Origin: CATQHB01 sp965262595
GTDB taxonomy: Bacteria > Chloroflexota > Dehalococcoidia > Lucifugimonadales > UBA3495
DNA: 64,000 bases
Assembly: GCA_965262595.1 (NCBI GenBank)
Contig: OZ253548.1
Span: forward strand, 1,612,001 to 1,676,000
Reading direction: 5' to 3'
A program made the translations under genes and the position numbers. Of this stretch, positions 9,598 through 17,595 are shown piece by piece. Positions within the stretch are counted from its first letter, which is position 1. Each line of letters starts with the position of its first letter. The notes under the pieces were generated by a model, which saw only the letters and a program-made list of their open reading frames with translations, was not told the origin of the DNA and did no database searches.

Positions 9598-9691
9598 AGT
9601 CCTGCCCTCATTGCTGAAATCTGCATTGCCGAAATTTCCGTCATTGTAGTATCCGCCGACCCGGGAATCAACCGGCGGCAAGGGAAGCATA

Positions 9692-9886
9692 GGGTCTTCC
9701 AATTTTCACGGTGAATTCGCTCGGGGTGAGCCTGTCGAACCATAAACCGGCCCTTCGACAGGCACGGGGTTAGCGGCGGTACGGACCGGCCTGGCGACAT
9801 GGTCAAGGTAAGCCGGGGATGTGCCCGCCCTTCAAGAAGCCTTGGTCGAGTACGGTTACACCTGAACCAGGACTTTCGAAAGACCC
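9692..9886. repeat. MITE-like element R2, copy 1
   Basis: Left end AGGGTCTTCCAATTTTCACGG and right end GGACTTTCGAAAGACCC are inverted versions of one another. The interior carries GAGCCTGTCGAACCATAAACC and CCCTTCGACAGGC, shared with R2 copies at 32159 and 51734. It fills the gap between the methyltransferase and the zinc-ribbon gene. Confidence 0.75.
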
Positions 9887-10000
9887 AGCCGCCTACCTGC
9901 CGCAAGTGGTTAATTGGCAATCTCTGTGGTAGCCTAGAGCCAATGACAAGAAGGGGTTACCCGAGGCTGAGAAGAGCAAATCCTTGGGTAGTTCAACAAT

Positions 10001-10321
10001 ATGCGACGCGACTTTATCTGCCACCGTTGTGGGACCGCCAACCGGCCCGACGCTGGAAATTGCGCCTATTGCGGACTGCAAATTGGCTGGCATCCTCAAA
10101 CGCCCGAGACATTGCTGTTCTGGCGCTGGCCGGGGCCGGTGAAATGGGCCGTAGGCGCCCTGACCGCTCCCCTGGCTTTTTCCATCAAAGCAATTTGGGA
10201 AACCGCATCGGCCACCACGGTCATCGCTATTTCGCTGTTGACGTTAAGCCTGCTGTTACTGGTTTGGACGATTTTATTGGAAAGGGAACGGGAGGCGGCA
10301 GAGGACGACAGCCGCCTATGA
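10001..10321 (+). CDS. Small zinc-ribbon membrane protein
   Basis: A 106-aa protein with a rubredoxin-like zinc ribbon at its N-terminus (Cys7, Cys10, Cys21, Cys24 in two CxxC knuckles), followed by two hydrophobic helices around residues 45-65 and 70-92 and a short charged tail. The family is not recognised. Its stop codon overlaps the start of the CoA-transferase gene (ATGA at 10318-10321), so the two are translationally coupled, which argues that it is a real gene. The ribosome site is weak. Confidence 0.7.
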   Translation: MRRDFICHRCGTANRPDAGNCAYCGLQIGWHPQTPETLLFWRWPGPVKWAVGALTAPLAFSIKAIWETASATTVIAISLLTLSLLLLVWTILLEREREAAEDDSRL

Positions 10322-11016
10322 AGAACAAAATCTACGAAAGTTTCGATGCGGCGGTGGCCGATATTCCCGACGGGGCCACAATAATGTTCGCCGATTTTGG
10401 CGGGGTTGGCGCGCCCCAAAACCTCATCGCCGCCCTGCACCGGCAGGGCGCCGTAAATCTCACCGGAATCTCCAACGAACACGGCGGCACCGACGGGCGA
10501 GTTGATGTAGGAACGCTGATACAGGCCGGGCAGATTAAGCGGATGATTTGCTCCATCACTGCCCCAACTCATCCTTCCCGGGTCACTCCCTTCGTGGAGC
10601 GATATAACACCGGGGCGGTTGACGGAGAGCTGGTGCCCCAGGGAACGCTGGCCGAGCGAATCCGCGCCGCGGCAGCCGGCATTGGCGGCTTTTACACGCC
10701 AACCGGCGCCGGTACCGAAATCGCCGCCGGAAAGGAACATCGGGAGATTGACGGCCGTACCTACCTGCTGGAGTTTCCCCTGCCGGCCGACTATTCTTTC
10801 ATCCGGGCCTGGCAGGCCGATACTTTTGGCAATCTGCGGTTTCGCCTGGCCCAGCGCAACTTCAACCCAATCATGGCGATGGCCGCTGCCGTAACCGTGG
10901 TGGAAGTGGAAAACCCGGTGGTGGACGCCGGAGAGCTGGACCCGGACCAGATACATGTGCCGGGAGTTTATGTTAATCGCATCGTGGAGATTCCGCCCGA
11001 CCGATTGTTTATCTAG
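10318..11016 (+). CDS. CoA-transferase, subunit A (family I)
   Basis: A 232-aa protein closely patterned on the alpha subunit of 3-oxoacid CoA-transferases (AtoD/ScoA type): FADFGGVGAPQNLI near residue 28, LVPQGTLAERIRAAAAGIGG, FYTPTGAGTE, and ARNFNP-like QRNFNPIMAMAA. These enzymes are heterodimers or fusions with a beta subunit that carries the catalytic Glu. No beta-subunit gene is adjacent: the next gene is a convergent Nudix hydrolase overlapping by 8 bp. It therefore either pairs with a subunit encoded elsewhere or is a remnant. ATG at 10318 matches the family N-terminus (MKNKIYESFDAA). Confidence 0.9.
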   Translation: MKNKIYESFDAAVADIPDGATIMFADFGGVGAPQNLIAALHRQGAVNLTGISNEHGGTDGRVDVGTLIQAGQIKRMICSITAPTHPSRVTPFVERYNTGAVDGELVPQGTLAERIRAAAAGIGGFYTPTGAGTEIAAGKEHREIDGRTYLLEFPLPADYSFIRAWQADTFGNLRFRLAQRNFNPIMAMAAAVTVVEVENPVVDAGELDPDQIHVPGVYVNRIVEIPPDRLFI

Positions 11017-11485
11017 GCGGACTGCTTCCTGAAATTTTCTCCAGCGCAGTAAAATCTATCGTCTGCCTGGTAAGGTTGCTGACCGACCTCTTTTCCAACT
11101 CTTCCCGGTCCGCCCAAACGTAAGCGTCGTGCTCCGTCAGTCGAAGGTTAAACGGCTCGCTGATGCCAATCAGGAAATTGAACTGCCTGGTGGATATGCC
11201 GCTAGCCGACTCGTAATCGAAATAGCCAAAGTATTGGTTAATTTGCTCTAACCGGAGTCCCGTCTCTTCTTCCACCTCTCGGACCAGTGCGGCGCCGAGG
11301 GTCTCTCCAGGTTCTACCCCACCGCTGGGCAGTTCATAGATACCACCCATAAAATCGTCCTCGGGCCTCTTTAACAAAAGGACTTTCCCGCCGCTCATTA
11401 TGATTGCGCCCACTACAAATCTATTGACGCCTTCCTTGCGGGCCGCATCAATCAGTTCGTTCTCAAAAGCGCTGGTCAGGTTCAT
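11009..11485 (-). CDS. Nudix hydrolase
   Basis: A 158-aa protein with a complete Nudix box, GGVEPGETLGAALVREVEEE continuing TGL (G-x5-E-x7-REVxEExG), around residues 55-77. It binds Mg2+ through the REVEEE helix and should cleave nucleoside-diphosphate-linked compounds in the cytoplasm. It resembles MutT-like or ADP-ribose-type members, and the substrate is not evident. The 3' end overlaps the convergent CoA-transferase gene by 8 bp. Confidence 0.92.
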   Translation of the reverse strand: MNLTSAFENELIDAARKEGVNRFVVGAIIMSGGKVLLLKRPEDDFMGGIYELPSGGVEPGETLGAALVREVEEETGLRLEQINQYFGYFDYESASGISTRQFNFLIGISEPFNLRLTEHDAYVWADREELEKRSVSNLTRQTIDFTALEKISGSSPPR

Positions 11486-11525
11486 ACTTAGTTCAAACTA
11501 AGGGAGGGTGAGTGCCCTGGCTGAG

Positions 11526-11611
11526 TCGCAGCTAGGGGTTAAGGGGGAAACCGTCGTGATGTGGAATGGGTTCCCCCGCAAGCGGTCGCAGCTAGGGGTT
11601 AAGGGGGAAAC
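11526..11611. repeat. Pair of 26-bp direct repeats, 60 bp apart
   Basis: The same 26 bases, beginning TCGCAGCTAGGGGTTAAGGG, occur at 11526-11551 and 11586-11611. They lie between the Nudix gene (start 11485) and the Lon-N gene (stop 11672). No gene is seen around them. Confidence 0.9.
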
Positions 11612-11671
11612 ACAAAGAATGGCAGTAAAGGATGTGAGGGAAATCGCAAGGCGTTACCCGGGGAGCGGCAA

Positions 11672-12355
11672 TCAGTTAAGGCGGGGGCCGCGGTAGGGGT
11701 TATTCTTTTCCACCTGTTCCTGGATTAGTTCGTTGCTGCGTTTCAGCAGAGGTAGCAATTTTTGCAGCCGTTCCTGAGCCGTTGCGGTTTCCAATAACTC
11801 CTGGCGCATACCCTGGGGCAGTTCAATGCTGCCGGTCAGGGTGGCTACCGCCTCGAAAGAAAGGGTCAAGGGGTCTTCGGGGACCTGGACCGGAGCGTTC
11901 CAACTCCCTGCCAGGGTGGACAGATGGCGCAAAAAGACGGTGTATTCCTCACCAATGGCCGCCAACACGGACGGATCGGGTTCGCCGACCGCCTCATCCA
12001 CAAAGCTAACCAGCCCGACCAGGTGGGGCGTCTCCTGAACAATTTCGACTAACCGGAAGCGCCGTTCGCCTCGAGCTAGCAGGTTCAGCCGGCCCTCTTC
12101 CAAACGTTGCACCTGGGCAATGCGGGCAGTGGTGCCTATCCGAAAAGGCTCCGCCGGACCACCAACCTCCGGCCCCTCCTTGATCAGCACCACGCCGAAG
12201 GGGGACTCCCGGTCGATGCAATCGCCAATCATTGCCTTGTAGCGTTCCTCAAAAATGTGCAATGGCAGACTCATACCGGGGAACAGCACCAGGTTCAGGG
12301 GGAACAAGGGCAGTTCGGTAAGGTCGTCTCGAGGTATGTCTTGCGGCTGCTCCAT
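11672..12355 (-). CDS. Lon N-terminal (LON substrate-binding) domain protein
   Basis: A 227-aa protein made of the Lon protease N-terminal domain alone, without AAA+ or protease modules. It opens with the typical LPLFPLNLVLFPGMSLPLHIFEERYKAMI and continues through GVVLIKEG, RIGTTARIAQV and RRFRLVEI. Stand-alone LON-domain proteins are common; they probably bind unfolded protein, but their role is unsettled. The start at 12355 (MEQPQDIPRDD) is preferred because the residues before it look non-homologous. The helical C-terminus (residues 195-220) is charged. TenA lies 53 bp upstream on the same strand. Confidence 0.88.
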   Translation of the reverse strand: MEQPQDIPRDDLTELPLFPLNLVLFPGMSLPLHIFEERYKAMIGDCIDRESPFGVVLIKEGPEVGGPAEPFRIGTTARIAQVQRLEEGRLNLLARGERRFRLVEIVQETPHLVGLVSFVDEAVGEPDPSVLAAIGEEYTVFLRHLSTLAGSWNAPVQVPEDPLTLSFEAVATLTGSIELPQGMRQELLETATAQERLQKLLPLLKRSNELIQEQVEKNNPYRGPRLN

Positions 12356-12408
12356 ATACAGGCAGTATAGTAGCCGGAATGGAAAATCACAAGTTGGCCA
12401 GATACCAG

Positions 12409-13089
12409 CTATACCGGCCACTGCTCCAATTTATAGGCCATATCCCAAAACAGGTATTCGTATCGCAAGCTGGTCAAATAGGCTTGGCCCATAGCGGCCA
12501 GTTCTACGGGTCCGGCCTGCTCTCCCAGCCGGTTTGCCAGGCTGCGAATGGCGGCGGCCAGCTCAGCGAATTCCGGGGCGGTGTACATCCGAATCCACTG
12601 GCAATACAGGGGAGCATCCTCCGGCTCGCCCTGACGCGCCAGGTGGTCGCCAATCTCCCAGTAGCCCCATTGACAAGGGAGCAGCGAAGCCACCAATTCG
12701 CCAAAACTACCCTGATTCGCTACCCGAAGCAGGTAGCCGGTATAGGCGACGGTAGTGGGGGCGGCTGCGGCAGTCTCCAGTTCCTCCGCGGTTATGCCAA
12801 ACTCGGCGCAGTAGCTGCGATGCAAGTTCATTTCAATATTGAGGGTTTCGTCCAGCAAACCGGCGAACCAGCCCATCGTCGCCAAGTCCGGGGCGCGCGC
12901 CGCGGCCAGGGCCAAAACTCGGCTGTAGTCAATCAAATAAGCATAGTCCTGAATCACGTAATGCTTGAAGCGGGCCAGGTCCAGGGTACCCGTGCCCACA
13001 CCGACAACAAAGGGGTGAGACAAAATAGCCCGACGGATCGGCAATGCCTGCCGTTCGATATCGTCGGCAAAAGAAACCGAGGTTGACAT
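12409..13089 (-). CDS. tenA: TenA/thiaminase II family protein
   Basis: A 226-aa all-helical protein of the TenA family. TenA hydrolyses aminopyrimidine products of thiamine breakdown for salvage, and some members have other roles. Landmarks are LSHPFVVGVGTGTL, QDYAYLIDYSR with the conserved Asp48, the catalytic Cys139 in LLPCQWGYWEIG, and SLRYEYLFWDMAY near the C-terminus with conserved Glu. No other thiamine gene or TPP riboswitch is visible nearby. The start at 13089 is a choice; 13143 is also in frame and neither has a strong ribosome site. Confidence 0.88.
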   Translation of the reverse strand: MSTSVSFADDIERQALPIRRAILSHPFVVGVGTGTLDLARFKHYVIQDYAYLIDYSRVLALAAARAPDLATMGWFAGLLDETLNIEMNLHRSYCAEFGITAEELETAAAAPTTVAYTGYLLRVANQGSFGELVASLLPCQWGYWEIGDHLARQGEPEDAPLYCQWIRMYTAPEFAELAAAIRSLANRLGEQAGPVELAAMGQAYLTSLRYEYLFWDMAYKLEQWPV

Positions 13090-13178
13090 TGGGTTCACCC
13101 GATCCTTATCGCTGGGTGGAATCACCGTTGCGTCATTGACCAATGGTATGGCCGGATAATATCCGACGGGTTGCGCGC

Positions 13179-13210
13179 GGTCAAACCGGTCAAACCGGTC
13201 AAACCGGTTG
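13179..13210. repeat. 9-bp tandem repeat (about 3.3 units)
   Basis: Unit GGTCAAACC repeated in tandem upstream of tenA, in the divergent gap before rplI. Confidence 0.85.
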
Positions 13211-13266
13211 AACCCACCGGGGATTTAGCGCCAATTACTGCCTCAGGAATTGGGGCCGGTGACCCA

Positions 13267-13391
13267 GCAAGCTTCGATTGTCCCTGGAAAGCCGCACATA
13301 TATTCTTGGGAATCCGCTCATAGCAGGGCTGTCCTTCGACCAGCCCTGGACGAATGGACTTGAGCCTGAATACCGGTCTATTGAAAGACCC
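13267..13391. repeat. MITE-like element R2, degenerate copy 2
   Basis: The right end CTATTGAAAGACCCTGG matches the R2 terminus. The left end AAGCTTCGATTGTCC is a diverged inverted counterpart, and the interior shares GGGAATCCGCTCA and CCTTCGAC with the copy at 21876. Confidence 0.6.
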
Positions 13392-13435
13392 TGGTTAATG
13401 GTCAAACGCCACTTTATGACCTGAGGTATATGGGG

Positions 13436-13441
13436 TATAAT
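13436..13441 (+). promoter_or_regulatory. -10 box of the rplI-dnaB operon
   Basis: TATAAT 50 bp upstream of the rplI start, just after an R2 repeat. The -35 region at the right distance (TTTATG) is poor, so strength is uncertain. Confidence 0.5.
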
Positions 13442-13490
13442 GGCGCTGTCTACATCTATCCACGATCGAGAAAACGGAAAGGAAACCAAT

Positions 13491-13940
13491 ATGCAAGTAA
13501 TTTTTCTACAGGATGTGCAAAATAAGGCCCACGCCGGGGAGATTAAGCAGGTAGCCGACGGCTATGCCCGCAACTATCTCATACCCAAGGGGCTGGCCGA
13601 GGCCGCCACGCTGGAAATCCTGAAACGCGTTCACAAGATTAAGTCCGCCGGTGACCAGCAACGGGCGCGGGAAACCGAGGTTATGGAAGAATTGGCCCAA
13701 TTGCTGGACAACACTACCATAACCCTGTCCGCCCGGATTACCCCTACCGGCCGCTATTACGGGGCGATTAACGAAGCCCAAATTGCCGCCGAGCTAGGCG
13801 CAACCCTGGGGCGTGAAATTGACCGCCGGTTGGTCTCCACTATTGAGCCAATCCGGGAACCCGGGGAATACGAAGCAGTGCTGCGATTGTCCTCCGACAT
13901 TCAGGCCACCATTAACATCGTCGCCGGGTCGGAAGAGTAG
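13491..13940 (+). CDS. rplI: 50S ribosomal protein L9
   Basis: A 149-aa protein with the L9 hallmark N-terminus MQVIFLQDVQNKAHAGEIKQV and the GYARNYLIPKGLA signature (residues 24-36), a long connecting helix, and a C-terminal domain (TGRYYGAINEAQIA). L9 binds domain V of 23S rRNA at the base of the L1 stalk. ATG at 13491 follows GGAAAGGAA; an upstream in-frame ATG at 13440 would add an unrelated 17 residues. It is the first gene of an operon with dnaB, the common bacterial arrangement. Confidence 0.97.
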   Translation: MQVIFLQDVQNKAHAGEIKQVADGYARNYLIPKGLAEAATLEILKRVHKIKSAGDQQRARETEVMEELAQLLDNTTITLSARITPTGRYYGAINEAQIAAELGATLGREIDRRLVSTIEPIREPGEYEAVLRLSSDIQATINIVAGSEE

Positions 13941-13976
13941 CCAGGGGCCGAAGAACCCTAAATAAGAGTAGCCAGT

Positions 13977-15347
13977 ATGTACGCAGAGCAACTCCTGCCC
14001 CACGATATTGAGGCGGAGGAGTCAATCATCGGGGCGCTGTTAATTGACAGCGACTCCTTTCTGCGCATATCCCACCTGATTAAGCCGGAGGACTTTTACC
14101 GGGAGAGGAACCGGCTCTGTTTTACCGCCTGCATTGAGTTGTTTCAACGCAGCGAGGGCATCGACCAGATTACGCTGGCCCGGGAGTTGGACCGGGCCGG
14201 CCAGTTGGAAAACGTGGGAGGCATGGCTTACCTGAGCCAACTAATTGCCTCCACTCCCACCTCGGCCCACGCTGAATTCTACGCCCAGCTTATTTCCCGC
14301 ACCTCCACCATGCGACGTTTGATTAACGCCGCCTCCCGCATCTCCGCCATCGGTTACGAAGACACCGATGACGTGGAAACCACGCTGCGCCAGGCTGAGG
14401 ATGTTCTTTTCCAGGTCCGCGCCAACCAGCCGGAACGGGGTTTTATTTCCCTGCGCCAGATTTATGACCAGTACCTGGAGGAACGGGCGGCCATTGCCGA
14501 CCCAATGGAAGCCAGCGCTCCGGTGATGACCGGCTTCAGCGACCTGGATGAGTTGCTGGGCGGGATGCAGCGGTCGGACATGATCATTCTGGGGGCGCGC
14601 CCAAGCCTGGGTAAAAGCGCCCTGGTAGTTAACGTGTCCCTGAATGCCGCGAAGAACGGGGCGACCGTAGGCATTTTCAGCCTGGAGATGAGCCGAGAAC
14701 AGCTCGCCTTGCGTATCCTGGCGGGAGAGGCTGAGGTTGACGCCCACCGGCTGCGGCTGGGCCTATATACCGAGGCCGAAGAACAGCGAATCATTGACGC
14801 AATTGGTAATTTGTCGGATTTGCCGGTTTATATCGACGATACGCCCTTTCAGGGTCTCGTCGAGATGCGAAGCAAGGCCCGCCGCCTGTCGCTAAGCCCC
14901 GACGGGCTGGACTTGCTGGTGGTGGACTATTTGCAGCTAATTCAGGGGCAAAGCCGATATCGGGGCGGGGAAAACCGGGTGCAGGAAATAAGCGAAATAT
15001 CCCGCTCCCTCAAAGGCATCGCCCGGGACTTGCGGCTGCCGGTAGTCACCTGTTCCCAGTTGAGCCGGGTGGTGGAAGGCCGCCCCGGTCACCGGCCGCA
15101 GCTCTCCGACCTGCGCGACAGCGGCAGCATCGAGCAGGACGCCGATATTGTTATGTTCATCTACCGGGAGGACGTTTACTATACGGAAGAGGAGTGGGAC
15201 CAGCAGTTCCCCAGTCGTCCCTATCCTCGCAACATCGCAGAAATAATCGTAGCCAAGCACCGTCACGGGCCAACCGGCAGCGTAAAATTGCGCTTTCGCA
15301 ATACCTTGGTGCGCTTTGATGCCCTGGGACGGGACGAAGACTTTTAG
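13977..15347 (+). CDS. dnaB: Replicative DNA helicase DnaB
   Basis: A 456-aa hexameric 5'-3' helicase of the replication fork. The N-terminal DnaB domain starts LLPHDIEAEESIIGALLID; the RecA-like motor follows from about residue 180, with Walker A GARPSLGKSAL (residues 206-216), the GIFSLEMSREQLALR block, Walker B LLVVDYLQLIQG, and the C-terminal SQLSRVVEGR and DIVMFIYRED segments. No intein interrupts the Walker A region. It follows rplI by 36 bp and is followed after 2 bp by a DnaD-domain gene, so replication-loading genes are co-transcribed. Confidence 0.97.
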   Translation: MYAEQLLPHDIEAEESIIGALLIDSDSFLRISHLIKPEDFYRERNRLCFTACIELFQRSEGIDQITLARELDRAGQLENVGGMAYLSQLIASTPTSAHAEFYAQLISRTSTMRRLINAASRISAIGYEDTDDVETTLRQAEDVLFQVRANQPERGFISLRQIYDQYLEERAAIADPMEASAPVMTGFSDLDELLGGMQRSDMIILGARPSLGKSALVVNVSLNAAKNGATVGIFSLEMSREQLALRILAGEAEVDAHRLRLGLYTEAEEQRIIDAIGNLSDLPVYIDDTPFQGLVEMRSKARRLSLSPDGLDLLVVDYLQLIQGQSRYRGGENRVQEISEISRSLKGIARDLRLPVVTCSQLSRVVEGRPGHRPQLSDLRDSGSIEQDADIVMFIYREDVYYTEEEWDQQFPSRPYPRNIAEIIVAKHRHGPTGSVKLRFRNTLVRFDALGRDEDF

Positions 15348-15349
15348 CC

Positions 15350-16099
15350 ATGAAATTCCCCGGTTTTCCCAGAAACGTACGGTCCACTCCGGTGCCCGAC
15401 CCCCTCTTCAATTCGCTGCTGGAAGAAATTGGAGACCTGGCCGAGTTGAAGGTTACCTTGCGGGCTTTGTGGCTGCTGGGCCGGAAACGGGGAGCAGCAC
15501 GAACCCTGGCCGCGGCGGATCTGCTCAACGATCCCACCCTGCAAAGGGGCGTCGCTTCTTTGGGGGGAGAGCCGCAGACCAACATACAAAGGGGGCTGGA
15601 GCAGGCGGTAGCCCGCGGAACGCTCCTTAGCTATCAGCCGGACCCGGAAGCCCCCGAAAGACGATTATACCTGCTCAATTCGGAGGACGGTCGGCGCGAG
15701 TTGGCCCGACTGTCTGCCGGGAGGGAACCAAGCGGGCCGGAACGCCTCCGGGAATTCTTTGGGGAAGCGGATACGGTTGAGCCGCCGACGAATACCCGGC
15801 CCAACATCTTTGCGCTCTATGAGGATAATATTGGCACTATCGGGCCGGTAATAGCCGATGAACTGAAGGATGCCGAGGAAAGTTATCCCTGGCCCTGGAT
15901 TGCCGAGGCATTCAGGATTGCCATTCACGAAAACAAGCGGAGCTGGCGTTACATCGCCGCCATTCTGCGGCGTCAGGCCGCCGAGGGTAGAACCGAAGCA
16001 ATACTGCCGGGAAGGAACGAAGAGCATCATGGAGAGCCTGGGCGACATACTCAGACGGATAGCCGCCGGAAATTCCCTGAAGACTACCAACGGAGATAG
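15350..16099 (+). CDS. DnaD-domain replication protein
   Basis: A 249-aa protein whose C-terminal part (about residues 155-215) is a DnaD/DnaB2-type domain: FALYEDNIGTIGPVIADEL, then EAFRIAIHENKRSWRYIAAIL. In Firmicutes such proteins help the loader put the replicative helicase on DNA. The N-terminal 130 residues look helical with winged-helix character (LAELKVTLRALWLLGRKRG). The gene starts 2 bp after dnaB, and its last 71 nt overlap the start of the following loader gene in another frame, so its extreme C-terminus past residue 226 may be unconstrained. Confidence 0.85.
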   Translation: MKFPGFPRNVRSTPVPDPLFNSLLEEIGDLAELKVTLRALWLLGRKRGAARTLAAADLLNDPTLQRGVASLGGEPQTNIQRGLEQAVARGTLLSYQPDPEAPERRLYLLNSEDGRRELARLSAGREPSGPERLREFFGEADTVEPPTNTRPNIFALYEDNIGTIGPVIADELKDAEESYPWPWIAEAFRIAIHENKRSWRYIAAILRRQAAEGRTEAILPGRNEEHHGEPGRHTQTDSRRKFPEDYQRR

Positions 16100-17456
16100 G
16101 GCCGGCGGAGACAGGGCCGGCGGAGACAGGGCCGGACTCCGCAGCGTTGAAGGCTTGGAACCGGAAGAGCCGGCAGGACCACCTTGTCCCCTTTGTGACG
16201 GGGCAGGCTGGGTAAGCAAGCGGGTACCGGTGGGCCACCCGGATTTCGGCGAGGCTTTCCCCTGCCGCTGCCAGCAGGAGCGAAATCCAACCAACCGATC
16301 CGAGGCGCTGCTCCGCTACAGCAATTTGGGCCAACTTCGCCGCATTACCCTGGAAGACACCCGCCCGGAAGGCCCCTTGCCCGACGATATGGGGCGTCGG
16401 ATGTTTCAGGATGCCCTTACCGCCACCATTGACTTTGCGGCTAATCCTTCCGGCTGGCTGGTTTTCACCGGCCCGAGCGGCAGCGGCAAGACCCACCTGG
16501 CGGTGGCGGCAGCCAACCGTTGCATTGACCTGGGTTGCACCACCTACTTTATCGTGGCCGCCGACTTGCTGGACCACCTGCGGGCTGCCTTTGCCCCGGA
16601 TAATCTAATCACCTACGATGAGCTGTTTGAGCAAGTGCGAAATGTGCCGGTGCTGGTACTGGACGACCTGACCTACCGGGCCACCACGCCCTGGGCGCAG
16701 GAAAAGTTGCTGCAGATATTCAATCATCGCTTCAACGCCCAACTGCCCACCATCATCACCGTGCGCGGGCCGCTGGAGCGATTGGACGAAGGACTGCGCA
16801 CCCGAATGGAATCCTTCGGGGATTTCTCCAAGGTGTTCCGGTTGGGGGAGCATAATTCCCGCCTGACCCGCCGTATTGGCGATATTCCGGGGGATATGCA
16901 GCAACGGATGACGCTGGAGGCTTTTGATGTTCAGGGCGGCTACAATACCAGCGATGTGGGCCGAAGCACGCTGATTCGAGCCAGGCAGGCCGCCGAGACC
17001 TTCGCCGCCCACCCGCAAGGCTGGCTGCTCTTTACCGGGCCCCGGGGCTGCGGCAAAACCCACCTGGCAATTGCCATCGCCGGTGAGAGCTTACGGCAGG
17101 GCCGGACGGTGTTCTATGCCTTTGTGCCCTCCCTGCTGGACCACCTGCGGGCCACTTTCAGCCCGGATAGCCCCATCGGCTACGATGAGTTGTTCGAACA
17201 GGTCAAGACAACGCCCCTGCTGATTTTGGATGACCTGGGCACCGAGACCACCACTCCCTGGGCCGAGGAGAAGCTGTATCAGATTGTGGTTTATCGTTAC
17301 GACGTAAGATTGCCCACCGTGATAACCTCCGTTTTCAGTGTTGAAGAACTGGAGGCCATCAAGCCCCGCATCGGCTCCCGCCTGGTTGACGGTATGATGG
17401 TGGACTGGCACCCGATTAGCGCACCCAACTACCGGGACCAACGGCGGGGAAGGTAG
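16029..17456 (+). CDS. Helicase loader with two DnaC/IstB-type AAA+ modules
   Basis: A 475-aa protein; DnaC/DnaI loaders are usually 240-310 aa. It has a zinc-knuckle-like segment (Cys53, Cys56, Cys79, Cys81) followed by two AAA+ domains. Module 1 has Walker A GPSGSGKT (148-155) and Walker B VLVLDDLTY (208-216). Module 2 has Walker A GPRGCGKT (337-344) and Walker B LLILDDLGTE (397-406). Both share ADLLDHLRAAF / PSLLDHLRATF and YDELFEQV, so one arose by duplication. An arginine-finger-like RIGSRL is seen in module 2; module 1 has LRTRM. A GDRAG repeat (residues 22-36) comes from a 15-bp tandem repeat. It presumably loads DnaB, encoded two genes upstream. Confidence 0.9.
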   Translation: MESLGDILRRIAAGNSLKTTNGDRAGGDRAGGDRAGLRSVEGLEPEEPAGPPCPLCDGAGWVSKRVPVGHPDFGEAFPCRCQQERNPTNRSEALLRYSNLGQLRRITLEDTRPEGPLPDDMGRRMFQDALTATIDFAANPSGWLVFTGPSGSGKTHLAVAAANRCIDLGCTTYFIVAADLLDHLRAAFAPDNLITYDELFEQVRNVPVLVLDDLTYRATTPWAQEKLLQIFNHRFNAQLPTIITVRGPLERLDEGLRTRMESFGDFSKVFRLGEHNSRLTRRIGDIPGDMQQRMTLEAFDVQGGYNTSDVGRSTLIRARQAAETFAAHPQGWLLFTGPRGCGKTHLAIAIAGESLRQGRTVFYAFVPSLLDHLRATFSPDSPIGYDELFEQVKTTPLLILDDLGTETTTPWAEEKLYQIVVYRYDVRLPTVITSVFSVEELEAIKPRIGSRLVDGMMVDWHPISAPNYRDQRRGR

Positions 17457-17494
17457 GGACGGGTTTAGAAATGTCCGGGGTACGCGCACTTTGC

Positions 17495-17526
17495 CCCGTC
17501 GTTCCTGCTTTGGCAGGAACGACGGG
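17495..17526. repeat. Solo palindromic core of the R1 family
   Basis: A 14-bp perfect stem, CCCGTCGTTCCTGC and GCAGGAACGACGGG with a 4-nt loop. It is the same core seen inside the R1 copy at 43728, here without terminal repeats. Confidence 0.8.
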
Positions 17527-17552
17527 AAAGGGGACTCAGCCTGATGCAATTG

Positions 17553-17590
17553 GCCGGTGATACCAACCCTTTGCACCGGCTATTTTTTTA
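17553..17590 (+). terminator. Rho-independent terminator of the replication operon
   Basis: Stem GCCGGTG / CACCGGC with a 14-nt loop, followed by TATTTTTTT on the plus strand. It lies about 100 bp past the loader gene and just before the convergent oxidoreductase stop. Confidence 0.85.
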
Positions 17591-17595
17591 ATCCC

